Origin: Cellvibrionales bacterium
GTDB taxonomy: Bacteria; Pseudomonadota; Gammaproteobacteria; Pseudomonadales; JAHEGP01
Length of the DNA stretch: 11,506 bases
NCBI GenBank assembly: GCA_024645065.1
Contig: JAHEGP010000083.1
Coordinates: forward strand, 1-11,506
Direction of reading: 5' to 3'
In this document: positions 1 through 7,084 of the stretch, piece after piece
Numbering within the stretch: the first letter of the stretch is position 1
How the letters are laid out: each line of letters opens with the position of its first letter
Made by a program: the position numbers and the translations under genes
The notes under the pieces: generated by a model
The model's database searches: none
What the model was told of the DNA's origin: nothing
The model's input: the letters and a program-made list of their open reading frames with translations, nothing else

Positions 1-2
1 GC

Positions 3-716
3 ATTGGGTTACAAGACCTGTCGCAGGTCAAGTTTGACGCCGATTACGAGCTCGCGAATATCCGCCTCGAAGTCTTGGTGCCGGTAATAGTAGAGCACGC
101 AACGACACTCAGTGGCCCGCTCAGCAGTACCGGACAAATAACCGGCACTAGCGGAAGCGGACTACTGCCAAGCCTGCGTGGCCACATCAATGTCAACGCT
201 GGCCCCGGACGAATTGCCGAAGTTGGACCACTCACCAAAACCATGTTCCATGTGCTTAAAGTTGTCAATCTCGATGGCGTCATCCAGGGCAGTATCGGCG
301 AAGATTTCGACCAGAAAGGCATCAGCTTTGAGGCCCTGGCAGTCGAGATGGAGCTGGACCAACAAGGTGCGCATGTCAAACACTCAAATCTACTCACGGC
401 CGCATTCGATGCTGCTGGAGAAGGTGTGGTTGACCTTGCCTCAAACACCCTTGACATGGAAGTTGAGCTTACGGTTCTGGGAACTCTGGACAAGGTGGCG
501 GGGCTGGCACCCGTGTTCGGCTCGGTCGCAAGCAACATTACCAAGGTGTACCTGGTGGTGAAAGGGCCTCTGGGGGAACCCACGGTTATGGTACGCCCGG
601 CTCAGGGCGTTATCAAAACGATGAAAGGCGGCATCAAGGATCCGCTCAAGGAATTCGGCAGGGGGCTCGACTCGCTGCTTGACCTGATCGACGATAAGGG
701 TAAAAAGCGGCGCTAG
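3..716 (+). CDS. AsmA-like protein, C-terminal part (5' truncated)
   Basis: The frame is open from the first bases of the window to the TAG at 714-716, so about 237 C-terminal residues of a longer protein are visible; the first TTG/GTG codons near 75 are internal, not starts. The sequence resembles the AsmA-like C-terminal region: alternating beta strands rich in Gly and hydrophobic residues, a segment reading GHINVNAGPGRI, a following hydrophobic helix-like stretch (TMFHVLKVVNLDG), then strand-rich repeats and the closing pattern VKGPLGEPTVMVRP. It ends in a basic tail (DDKGKKRR). AsmA-family proteins are long, anchored in the inner membrane and reach into the periplasm, where they are linked to phospholipid transport to the outer membrane and outer-membrane biogenesis. 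The subfamily (AsmA, YhdP, TamB-like) cannot be decided from this fragment. The gene converges on radC. Confidence 0.75.
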   Translation: MGLQDLSQVKFDADYELANIRLEVLVPVIVEHATTLSGPLSSTGQITGTSGSGLLPSLRGHINVNAGPGRIAEVGPLTKTMFHVLKVVNLDGVIQGSIGEDFDQKGISFEALAVEMELDQQGAHVKHSNLLTAAFDAAGEGVVDLASNTLDMEVELTVLGTLDKVAGLAPVFGSVASNITKVYLVVKGPLGEPTVMVRPAQGVIKTMKGGIKDPLKEFGRGLDSLLDLIDDKGKKRR

Positions 717-1387
717 AGCAGGCCACGCTCCGCTAGCGATACGACCTCTGCATCGCCGATGACCATGTGATCAAGCACCCGGATGTCGACCAGTGCCAGG
801 GCGTCCCTCAGGCGCCCTGTGATCCGGACATCTGCCTGGCTTGGCTCTGCCACGCCAGAGGGGTGGTTATGGGCCAATATCAGCGCCGCGGCATTGTGTT
901 TCAGTGCCCGCTTGACTACCTCCCGTGGATACACGCTGGCACCATCGATGGTTCCATGGAATAGCTCCTCGCAGGCGATCACCGCATGTCGACTGTCAAG
1001 AAATAGACAAAGAAACACTTCCTGTTCGCGGGCGCGCAGCTGGCGCATAAGAAAGTGACGGGTACATTCAGGGCTGGTCAAAACGCTATCCCGCTGGAGG
1101 GACTGCAACAGATGGCGACGGCCGATCTCCAGCATCGCCTGCAGCTGAGCATAGCGGGCTTCTCCCAATCCTTGTGCGTCACACAGCGTTGCCCTGTCTG
1201 CTTCCAGTATTTGCCGCAGCCCCCCAAAACCCTGCAGTAAATCCCGCGCCAGATCTACGGCGCTCTTGCCTCGAACCCCGGTTCGAAGAAAGACGGCAAG
1301 TAGTTCGGCGTCAGACAGAAAGTTTGGACCCGAGGCGAGCAGTTTTTCGCGGGGTCGCTCTTGCACGGGCCAATCCTTGATCGCCAT
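713..1387 (-). CDS. radC: RadC family JAB/MPN-domain protein
   Basis: A 224-residue protein of normal RadC length. The start at 1387 is chosen because a near-perfect Shine-Dalgarno (AAGGAGGT on the minus strand) lies a few bases upstream; an in-frame ATG at 1444 would add 19 unrelated residues. The N-terminal third (residues 1-90) is the helix-hairpin-helix-like UPF0758 region, beginning AIKDWPVQERPREKLL. The C-terminal half is the JAB/MPN metalloprotease-like fold with the full HxHx7SxxD metal motif: His173, His175, Ser183 and Asp186 within HNHPSG...SQAD. RadC was once linked to DNA repair, but that role is not supported and its biochemical activity is unsettled; some family members act in competence or on mobile elements. 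It is divergent from coaBC, as in E. coli and Pseudomonas. Confidence 0.95.
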   Translation of the reverse strand: MAIKDWPVQERPREKLLASGPNFLSDAELLAVFLRTGVRGKSAVDLARDLLQGFGGLRQILEADRATLCDAQGLGEARYAQLQAMLEIGRRHLLQSLQRDSVLTSPECTRHFLMRQLRAREQEVFLCLFLDSRHAVIACEELFHGTIDGASVYPREVVKRALKHNAAALILAHNHPSGVAEPSQADVRITGRLRDALALVDIRVLDHMVIGDAEVVSLAERGLL

Positions 1388-1391
1388 AACA

Positions 1392-1399
1392 ACCTCCTT
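1392..1399 (-). promoter_or_regulatory. Strong ribosome binding site of radC
   Basis: The minus strand reads AAGGAGGT here, the full anti-16S complement, followed by four bases and then the ATG whose first base is 1387. This site decides the radC start. Confidence 0.85.
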
Positions 1400-1490
1400 G
1401 TTGCCGCAGTTGCGATTAGCTGCCTTCTCGTAGGCACGGAGCAATGTTATCTTACGCCAATACCAGCTGCAGGCGGTAAATCCGGAAATA

Positions 1491-2693
1491 ATGCCTACTC
1501 AAAATCTTGCCAACAAAAGAATCATCGTCGGAATTAGTGGCGGCATCGCCGCCTACAAAGCGGCGGAATTGGTCCGGCGCCTGAAGCAGCATGAAGCGGA
1601 TGTGCGAGTGGTTATGACGGCCGCCGCTCAGCAATTCATCACACCGTTGACCTTGCAGGCACTCTCGGGCAACCCGGTCCACACCGCCTTGCTCAATACC
1701 GAGGCAGAAGCCGCCATGGGACACATAGAGCTTGCGCGCTGGGCAGATGCCATGCTGATCGCGCCAGCCAGTGCCAACTGTATCGCAAGGGTTGCCCAGG
1801 GACAGGGCGACGATTTACTCACCACCCTGGTGCTGGCCCTCAAGGCTCCGCTGGCGCTGGCGCCAGCCATGAACCAGGCCATGTGGCTGGATGAGGCGAC
1901 CCACGACAATGTTCAGCTCCTTGTGCGCCGCGGTATAGCCCTGTTTGGTCCAGCCGAGGGCTCTCAGGCCTGCGGCGATACCGGCCCGGGCCGAATGCTT
2001 GAGGCCGACGAGTTGGCTGAGCGCCTGGCGGGCTTATTCAACACCGGCTCAATGGCGGGTTTACGCGTCACCATCACCGCTGGGCCAACGCGGGAGGCAA
2101 TCGACCCCGTGCGATTTATCAGTAATCACAGCTCGGGAAAAATGGGTTATGCCCTGGCCGAAGCAGCAGTTGAAGCCGGTGCCCTCACCACCCTGATCAG
2201 TGGACCGGTGGCCTTGCCCCCACCGCCAAAAGTCAGCATGGTGCAAGTGCGCAGCGCCCTGGAAATGCATGACGCCAGCATCGCCGCTGCGGCCCGTTGC
2301 GATGTTTTTATTGCAACCGCAGCGGTAGCTGACTATCGACCCAAAACTGTCGCCAACCAGAAAATCAAGAAAAGTGGCGAAGCAATGGTGCTCGAACTGG
2401 AGCGCAACCCTGATATTATCACCGCCGTGGCAAAGTTGAAGCCAGCACCCTATTGCGTGGGATTTGCCGCCGAAACTGAAAAAGTGGTAGAGCACGCCCG
2501 ATCCAAACTGCAGCAAAAGGGGCTGAATCTGATTTTTGCCAACGATGTGGCAAACGCCGGCATAGGCTTTAATAGCGAGGAAAATCAGGTCACCCTTATC
2601 AGTGCCGAAGAGACACTTACCCTCGAGCAGGCCCCCAAACAAAAATTAGCCAGAGTCCTGATTAACGAGATTGCGAAGCGCCTCTGCCACTGA
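1491..2693 (+). CDS. coaBC: Bifunctional phosphopantothenoylcysteine decarboxylase / phosphopantothenate-cysteine ligase
   Basis: A 400-residue cytosolic enzyme of coenzyme A synthesis. CoaB joins cysteine to 4'-phosphopantothenate using CTP, and CoaC decarboxylates the product to 4'-phosphopantetheine. The N-terminal CoaC flavoprotein domain (about 1-185) shows the FMN-binding GGIAAYK (residues 17-23), catalytic His78 in HIELARWAD, the PAMN motif (125-128) followed by MW, and the active-site Cys161 in SQACGDTGPGRM. The C-terminal CoaB domain (about 190-400) shows ITAGPTRE (195-202), ISNHSSGKMG (210-219, holding the Asn used in dimerisation and catalysis), AVADYRP (278-284), KIKK (291-294) and GFAAET (324-329). 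Both halves look intact. No strong Shine-Dalgarno precedes the ATG; GGAAAT is the best candidate. The product begins MPTQNLANKR just before the first beta strand. I see no convincing promoter in the gap shared with radC. Confidence 0.97.
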   Translation: MPTQNLANKRIIVGISGGIAAYKAAELVRRLKQHEADVRVVMTAAAQQFITPLTLQALSGNPVHTALLNTEAEAAMGHIELARWADAMLIAPASANCIARVAQGQGDDLLTTLVLALKAPLALAPAMNQAMWLDEATHDNVQLLVRRGIALFGPAEGSQACGDTGPGRMLEADELAERLAGLFNTGSMAGLRVTITAGPTREAIDPVRFISNHSSGKMGYALAEAAVEAGALTTLISGPVALPPPPKVSMVQVRSALEMHDASIAAAARCDVFIATAAVADYRPKTVANQKIKKSGEAMVLELERNPDIITAVAKLKPAPYCVGFAAETEKVVEHARSKLQQKGLNLIFANDVANAGIGFNSEENQVTLISAEETLTLEQAPKQKLARVLINEIAKRLCH

Positions 2694-2720
2694 ATAGCGC
2701 ATGACGGGATGTCAACTAAA

Positions 2721-2738
2721 CTTGCCCATTAAGGCAAG
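2721..2738. other. Hairpin in the coaBC-algC gap
   Basis: CTTGCC (2721-2726) and GGCAAG (2733-2738) are perfect 6-bp arms around a 6-base loop. No T run follows on the plus strand, so it is not a classical terminator for coaBC. On the minus strand TTTAGTT follows the stem. It lies in the 77-base spacer where Pseudomonas and E. coli carry dut. Its function is unknown. Confidence 0.45.
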
Positions 2739-2770
2739 CCTCGTAAACGCAATCCATACCAGGGACCAGC

Positions 2771-5314
2771 ATGCAAAAGCGGAAGAATAAAGCGACTATT
2801 AAAGCCGGCAACGGCGGAAACAACGGCTCTACCGTCCAATTTCTGCGCCCTATCTGGCTATTTACGCTGCTCTCTTTCCTGTTACCCCTGGTGGCCGCAG
2901 CCGTACTCCATCTTGTCAACGCTCGCACCACCAATCAACAGCAGCTGGAGGCGACCAGCCAGCAACTGGTGGACATCCAGGTGGCCGCCCTTGCGCAATT
3001 TGTTACAGATCAGGGCAGCTACCTGCAGTTTCTCTCCCAGCGTCCCGATGTCGTAAAAGCGCTGCAGGACAACGACACGCTCGCACTACGCACCCTGGAA
3101 TCTGAATACAGCAGCGTGTATCCCAACGCCATCCGCCTTAAATTGGTGCCTTTGAGCAAAATGGGCACAGCTGCGCAGGATTTTCCCGGCCATCGTCTGA
3201 ACAGCATCGAAACCGCGATGCTAATCAGGGCAACTCGCGACAAGCCTGTGGTGCCCGAGGCATACAAGGAAGGAGGACAAAACGTCATCACCCTGCTGCA
3301 GAAGGTCGGAAGCAAGGCAATGGGGATTGATGGCGCTATATTGCTCAGTATCGACAGTAGAGCCTTTGTCGACATTATGGATCAGCTCAGTGCAGGGCGC
3401 GGGCAATTAACCTTGCAACACCTGCTGGGCGATGAAACCCTGAACCTCTATCAACGCGGCGAAGCAACCCCGGGAGCACCGGTGGTTTACCGCAAGTTCC
3501 CGGAAAACCCTGGCTGGCGACTGGCTTTCCAGGCGTCCCCGGAGCTGGTAGCGGCAAATCGCAGCCCGGCCGTGCTGCCTTGGCTGCTACTGGGAAGTAC
3601 CAGCCTGGTATTGCTGGGTTACGGTTTTTGGCTCTATCGCAGGCTTAGGACCCGGCTCGAAGCAGAGTTCGAGGAGCTGAAGAATTACCTCGGCAAACTG
3701 AAAGCCGGTGAACGCGCGCTTCCCCCCGCATTGAAGCTTGATCACCTTACCGAGCTTGGCGGTATGGCATTTGAAATCAGCCAGTTACCTCCAGTTGCCG
3801 GAAAACCGTCTCTCACCGATGCAGCAGCAACCGCCCAGCTCGGGGAAAAGATGTCAGGCCGCAAAGCCAACAAAATACAGGGTTTTGAAAACTACGCCGA
3901 GGAAGTAGATGAGCCTGAGGCTAAGGATCAGCTTCCATTAAAACCCATCGACCCGGGAATTTTTCGAGCCTACGATATTCGCGGCATCGTTGGAGAAGAT
4001 CTGACCCCTGATGCAGTTTACCAAATTGGTATGGCTGTGGGCAGCGAGGCCCAGGAGAATGGTGAAGATTCTGTCGTTATCGCCAGGGATGGGCGCATCA
4101 GCAGCGCAGAGCTTGCCCGGGAATTGGCTCGGGGCCTGCAAGATAGCGGGGTAAACGTCATTGATCTGGGGCTGGCGCCAACGCCAATACTGTATTTCGC
4201 CACCTGCCAGCTGAACACGGCCAGTGGCGTCATGGTTACCGGAAGTCACAATCCCGCCAATTACAATGGCCTCAAGATCGTTATCGGTGGCGAAACACTT
4301 TTTGACAGCGGCATCACCCGTCTCAGGGACCGAATCAACCAACGCAATCTACGCAGTGGCAATGGCAATTACAGCACCACCGACATTGCTGCCCAATACA
4401 TCGAGTATGTACTCGGGGATATTGCGGTGGCGCAGCCCCTGAAGCTCGTAGTCGACTGCGGCAATGGTGCCGCGGGGGTACTGGCTCCACAGCTGTTCGA
4501 AGAACTGGGTTGCGAAGTGATACCGCTGTATTGCGAAGTGGATGGCACCTTCCCCCACCATCATCCGGATCCCAGTGTGCCAGCAAACCTTGCCGACCTG
4601 CTGCTGCAGGTTGAGGAACATGAAGCCGACCTGGGAATAGCTTTTGACGGCGATGGTGATCGTCTTGGTGTGGTCAGTTCAGGGGGAACAATCATCCCGG
4701 CGGACAAACTGCTGATGCTCTTTGCCCAGGACGTAGTATCCCGAAACCCCGGCTGCGATGTAATCTTTGATGTGAAATGCACCCGGCACCTGAATGATGT
4801 CATCGCCAGTTATGGCGGGCGCCCGATTATGTGGAAGAGCGGCCATTCGATGATCAAACACAAGATGCTTGAGACCGGAGCCCTGCTCGGTGGTGAGTTC
4901 AGCGGTCATATCTTCTTTAAAGAGCGCTGGTTTGGATTCGATGACGCGCTTTACAGTGCCGCTCGACTCATCGAGATCATGAGCACAGGCAATCCCGACC
5001 TCGATGAATTGCTGGAACAGTTTCCCACATCATTCGGCACGCCTGAGTTGTTTGTCGAGGTTGGCGACGAAGCGAAATTTGACATCGTCAAGCTGTTCGC
5101 CGAACAGGCCGATTTTGGCGAGGCCAAGCTTAGCCTGATTGATGGCGTACGCGCTGATTTTCCGGAGGGATGGGGTTTATTGCGGGCTTCCAACACTAAC
5201 CCGTGCCTGGTGCTTCGATTTGAAGCCGATTCCGAATCGGCCCTGGCACAGATCATACAGCGCTTCCAGGCAGAGCTCGACCTCATAATGCCCGGCCTGC
5301 AAATACCGCAGTAG
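2771..5314 (+). CDS. algC: Phosphomannomutase/phosphoglucomutase with N-terminal membrane sensor-like domain
   Basis: An 847-residue protein, much longer than the roughly 460-residue catalytic AlgC. Residues 1-26 are basic and Gly/Asn-rich, and a membrane segment spans about 27-49. Residues 50-266 form a probably periplasmic domain with an N-terminal helix and mixed strands, Cache-like in general layout. A second membrane segment covers about 269-288, and a linker runs to about 393. The catalytic core (394-847) starts DPGIFRAYDIRG and has all family motifs: the phosphoserine loop TGSHNPANYNG with Ser492, the metal loop DGDGDR (626-631) and the sugar-specificity loop GGEFSGH (707-713). It should interconvert mannose-1-P/mannose-6-P and glucose-1-P/glucose-6-P, feeding lipopolysaccharide and exopolysaccharide precursors. 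AGGGA lies just upstream of the ATG. Long AlgC forms are known in Pseudomonas; what the membrane part does is not settled. Codons 5-7 hold an A-rich motif (see findings). Confidence 0.95.
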   Translation: MQKRKNKATIKAGNGGNNGSTVQFLRPIWLFTLLSFLLPLVAAAVLHLVNARTTNQQQLEATSQQLVDIQVAALAQFVTDQGSYLQFLSQRPDVVKALQDNDTLALRTLESEYSSVYPNAIRLKLVPLSKMGTAAQDFPGHRLNSIETAMLIRATRDKPVVPEAYKEGGQNVITLLQKVGSKAMGIDGAILLSIDSRAFVDIMDQLSAGRGQLTLQHLLGDETLNLYQRGEATPGAPVVYRKFPENPGWRLAFQASPELVAANRSPAVLPWLLLGSTSLVLLGYGFWLYRRLRTRLEAEFEELKNYLGKLKAGERALPPALKLDHLTELGGMAFEISQLPPVAGKPSLTDAAATAQLGEKMSGRKANKIQGFENYAEEVDEPEAKDQLPLKPIDPGIFRAYDIRGIVGEDLTPDAVYQIGMAVGSEAQENGEDSVVIARDGRISSAELARELARGLQDSGVNVIDLGLAPTPILYFATCQLNTASGVMVTGSHNPANYNGLKIVIGGETLFDSGITRLRDRINQRNLRSGNGNYSTTDIAAQYIEYVLGDIAVAQPLKLVVDCGNGAAGVLAPQLFEELGCEVIPLYCEVDGTFPHHHPDPSVPANLADLLLQVEEHEADLGIAFDGDGDRLGVVSSGGTIIPADKLLMLFAQDVVSRNPGCDVIFDVKCTRHLNDVIASYGGRPIMWKSGHSMIKHKMLETGALLGGEFSGHIFFKERWFGFDDALYSAARLIEIMSTGNPDLDELLEQFPTSFGTPELFVEVGDEAKFDIVKLFAEQADFGEAKLSLIDGVRADFPEGWGLLRASNTNPCLVLRFEADSESALAQIIQRFQAELDLIMPGLQIPQ

Positions 5315-5321
5315 ACTCGGC

Positions 5322-5343
5322 GGCTGGGCTCGATAGCCCTGCC
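5322..5343 (+). terminator. Hairpin just after algC, possible weak or Rho-assisted terminator
   Basis: GGGCT (5326-5330) and AGCCC (5335-5339) pair around CGAT. Outside a single T-T mismatch, GGC (5322-5324) pairs with GCC (5341-5343). The stem starts 8 bases after the algC stop codon. No T run follows, so it may protect the mRNA 3' end or attenuate rather than terminate fully. Confidence 0.35.
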
Positions 5344-5386
5344 ACCGATAATTCGCTAGACTGAGCCGCAAAATTCGAATGCCCTT

Positions 5387-5415
5387 CCGGCAGCCTCCCT
5401 GCCGGCAAACGAGGT
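5387..5415 (+). promoter_or_regulatory. argB leader hairpin with loop complementary to the argB ribosome binding site
   Basis: CCGGCAG (5387-5393) and CTGCCGG (5399-5405) form a perfect 7-bp GC-rich stem around the 5-base loop CCTCC (5394-5398). The argB Shine-Dalgarno GAGGT (5411-5415) follows 5 bases after the stem, and its GAGG is complementary to CCTC in the loop. The stem is plain in the sequence. A regulatory role, by pseudoknot or by placing a hairpin next to the ribosome site, is inference. Confidence 0.45.
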
Positions 5416-5419
5416 AACC

Positions 5420-6319
5420 ATGTCTCTCGATCGCGAATCTGCCATGAACGTGGCGAAAGTTCTTACTGAAGCCCTGCCCTATATTCAGCGTTTTACTGGC
5501 AAGACAATGGTGGTCAAGTTTGGCGGCAATGCCATGACCGACAGCCAGCTCAATCGTCAATTTGCCCGTGACATCGTGCTAATGAAACTGGTGGGTATGA
5601 ACCCGATAGTGGTCCATGGCGGGGGCCCGCAAATTGGTGAGCTGCTCGCAAAGCTCAATATCAAGAGTGAATTTATCGACGGTATGCGTGTGACCGACAG
5701 CGATACTATGGATGTAGTGGAGATGGTACTGGGGGCTACCGTCAACAAGAGCATTGTCGCCACTATCAACCAGAATGGCGGCAAAGCCATCGGTATAACC
5801 GGCAAGGACGGCAATCTGATCAGTGCCAGCCGTCTCAGGATAGAGCGAGCGTCAGCCGCGACCACGGTGCCGGAAATCATCGATATAGGGCACGTCGGCA
5901 GGGTTGAAAATATCGATCGTGAGGTGCTTGATGTCCTGGTCAACGGTGACTTTATTCCGGTCATTGCTCCCATCGGTGTCGGCCCGGACGGCGCCTCCTA
6001 CAACATCAACGCTGATACCGTTGCGGGCAAGGTCGCTGAAGTCCTCAAAGCGGAAAAACTGATGTTATTGACCAATGTACCGGGGCTGATGGATAAGGAT
6101 CAGCAGGTATTGACCGGTTTGAGTACTGCCGAGGTCGATCGGCTGATTGCAGACGGCACCATCAGTGGCGGCATGTTGCCAAAGATCGCCTGTGCCCTCG
6201 ATGCGGTTAAGGGCGGGGTTCGCTCTGCACACATTATTGACGGCCGGGTTCCGCACGCGGTACTACTCGAAGTCTTTACCGATGAGGGAGTCGGCACACT
6301 GATAAGCAACTACAACTAG
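5420..6319 (+). CDS. argB: Acetylglutamate kinase (arginine-sensitive type)
   Basis: This 299-residue cytosolic amino-acid kinase phosphorylates N-acetyl-L-glutamate with ATP, the second step of arginine synthesis. Motifs in order: KFGGN (33-37) for ATP, HGGGP (66-70) for the substrate, GMRVTD (88-93), TGKDG (127-131), NINADTVAGK (195-204) and GGMLPK (250-255). The N-terminal helix (about residues 1-25) and the C-terminal segment HAVLLEVFTDEGVGTL (279-294) match the hexameric, arginine-inhibited enzymes of Pseudomonas and Thermotoga, so feedback inhibition by arginine is likely; this is inference from family features. The start at 5420 is supported by GAGGT shortly upstream and by the family's usual N-terminus; the internal ATG at 5444 would remove part of the regulatory helix. 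It lies 105 bases after algC, the Pseudomonas order. Confidence 0.97.
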   Translation: MSLDRESAMNVAKVLTEALPYIQRFTGKTMVVKFGGNAMTDSQLNRQFARDIVLMKLVGMNPIVVHGGGPQIGELLAKLNIKSEFIDGMRVTDSDTMDVVEMVLGATVNKSIVATINQNGGKAIGITGKDGNLISASRLRIERASAATTVPEIIDIGHVGRVENIDREVLDVLVNGDFIPVIAPIGVGPDGASYNINADTVAGKVAEVLKAEKLMLLTNVPGLMDKDQQVLTGLSTAEVDRLIADGTISGGMLPKIACALDAVKGGVRSAHIIDGRVPHAVLLEVFTDEGVGTLISNYN

Positions 6320-6374
6320 CGCACCGCTACCAGGATATCCGAAGGCCGGGGTCGGCAGGAAATTTTCACGCTTA

Positions 6375-6403
6375 TTGCAGGCCCGGATGCTTATCGCTAC
6401 GAT
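6375..6403 (+). promoter_or_regulatory. Candidate sigma70 promoter for slmA
   Basis: TTGCAG (6375-6380) and TACGAT (6398-6403) are separated by 17 bases. Matches to consensus are 3/6 and 4/6. Transcription would begin near 6410, which fits a slmA start at 6432 and not at the upstream in-frame TTG at 6375 or ATG at 6402. Weak evidence based on motif and position only. Confidence 0.3.
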
Positions 6404-6431
6404 GATAGATTGCTTTTACGAAAGTGAAACC

Positions 6432-7067
6432 ATGGCTCGCTCAAAACCAACAAGCAGCACCCGTCGGCAACAGATACTGGAAGCGCTAGTGCACATGCTG
6501 GAGGCAAATCCCGGCGATCGCATTACCACTGCCGCACTGGCTCGACAGGTCGGCGTTTCAGAGGCTGCACTGTACCGGCACTTCCCCAGCAAATTCAAAA
6601 TGTTCGAGGGGCTGATCGACTTTATAGAGGTCACTATTTTTAGCCGCGTTGGTCGCATCCTGCAGGAAGAGGAGTTGTGTCTGCCGCGCATCGAGCGCAT
6701 CCTCACTCTGGTTCTCAGTTTTGCAGAGCGCAACCCGGGCACTACCCGGATATTGACCGGCGATGCCCTGACCGGCGAGAACGAGCGGCTACACCAGCGT
6801 ATCGCGCAATTTTACCAACGCCTGGAAACCCAGTTAAAGCAGGTCATTAAAGAGGCCGAGACCAAAGAAGGGGTGGAAACTATTAGTGTTGCAGCTACGG
6901 CTAACCTGATGATTGCGGCGACCGAGGGACGCATCGTCCAATTTGTGCGCTCTCAATTTCTATACCGGCCGACCGAGTACTGGCAGGAGCAGTGGCAGAT
7001 GCTAAGCCGGGCACTGGCTCCTGCTACCCTCGAGCGCAAATTTCCTGCCACGAAAACCCTCAGCTAA
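6432..7067 (+). CDS. slmA: Nucleoid occlusion factor SlmA (TetR family)
   Basis: A 211-residue TetR-fold DNA-binding protein, slightly longer than the 198-residue E. coli SlmA. The helix-turn-helix is at residues 32-54, with the SlmA-typical VGVSEAALYRHFPSK. Later family signatures are AERNPGTTRILTGDAL (98-113) and FVRSQFLYRPTEYW (171-184). SlmA binds specific chromosomal sites and, when DNA-bound, disrupts FtsZ polymers, preventing septum formation over the nucleoid. I chose the ATG at 6432, which gives MARSKPTSSTRRQQ and matches the short basic N-terminus of the family; an in-frame TTG 57 bases upstream would add an unlikely Cys-containing tail. The ribosome site is weak (GAAAGTGAAA). It ends 17 bases from the converging DUF4124 gene. 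In E. coli slmA also lies beside pyrE. Confidence 0.95.
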   Translation: MARSKPTSSTRRQQILEALVHMLEANPGDRITTAALARQVGVSEAALYRHFPSKFKMFEGLIDFIEVTIFSRVGRILQEEELCLPRIERILTLVLSFAERNPGTTRILTGDALTGENERLHQRIAQFYQRLETQLKQVIKEAETKEGVETISVAATANLMIAATEGRIVQFVRSQFLYRPTEYWQEQWQMLSRALAPATLERKFPATKTLS

Positions 7068-7084
7068 GCCGTGATAGTTATCTA

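Noticed and set aside
44..583. Minus-strand 179-codon open frame opposite the AsmA-like gene.
   Set aside because: Composition is Ser/Thr/Pro/Arg-rich as expected for a shadow frame; the plus frame has clear AsmA-like character.
2061..2642. Minus-strand 193-codon frame inside coaBC.
   Set aside because: It is the complement of well-conserved CoaB motifs and has no family signature or ribosome site.
6375..6431. N-terminal extension of slmA from a TTG or ATG upstream.
   Set aside because: The added residues do not resemble SlmA, and the stretch looks like promoter and leader.
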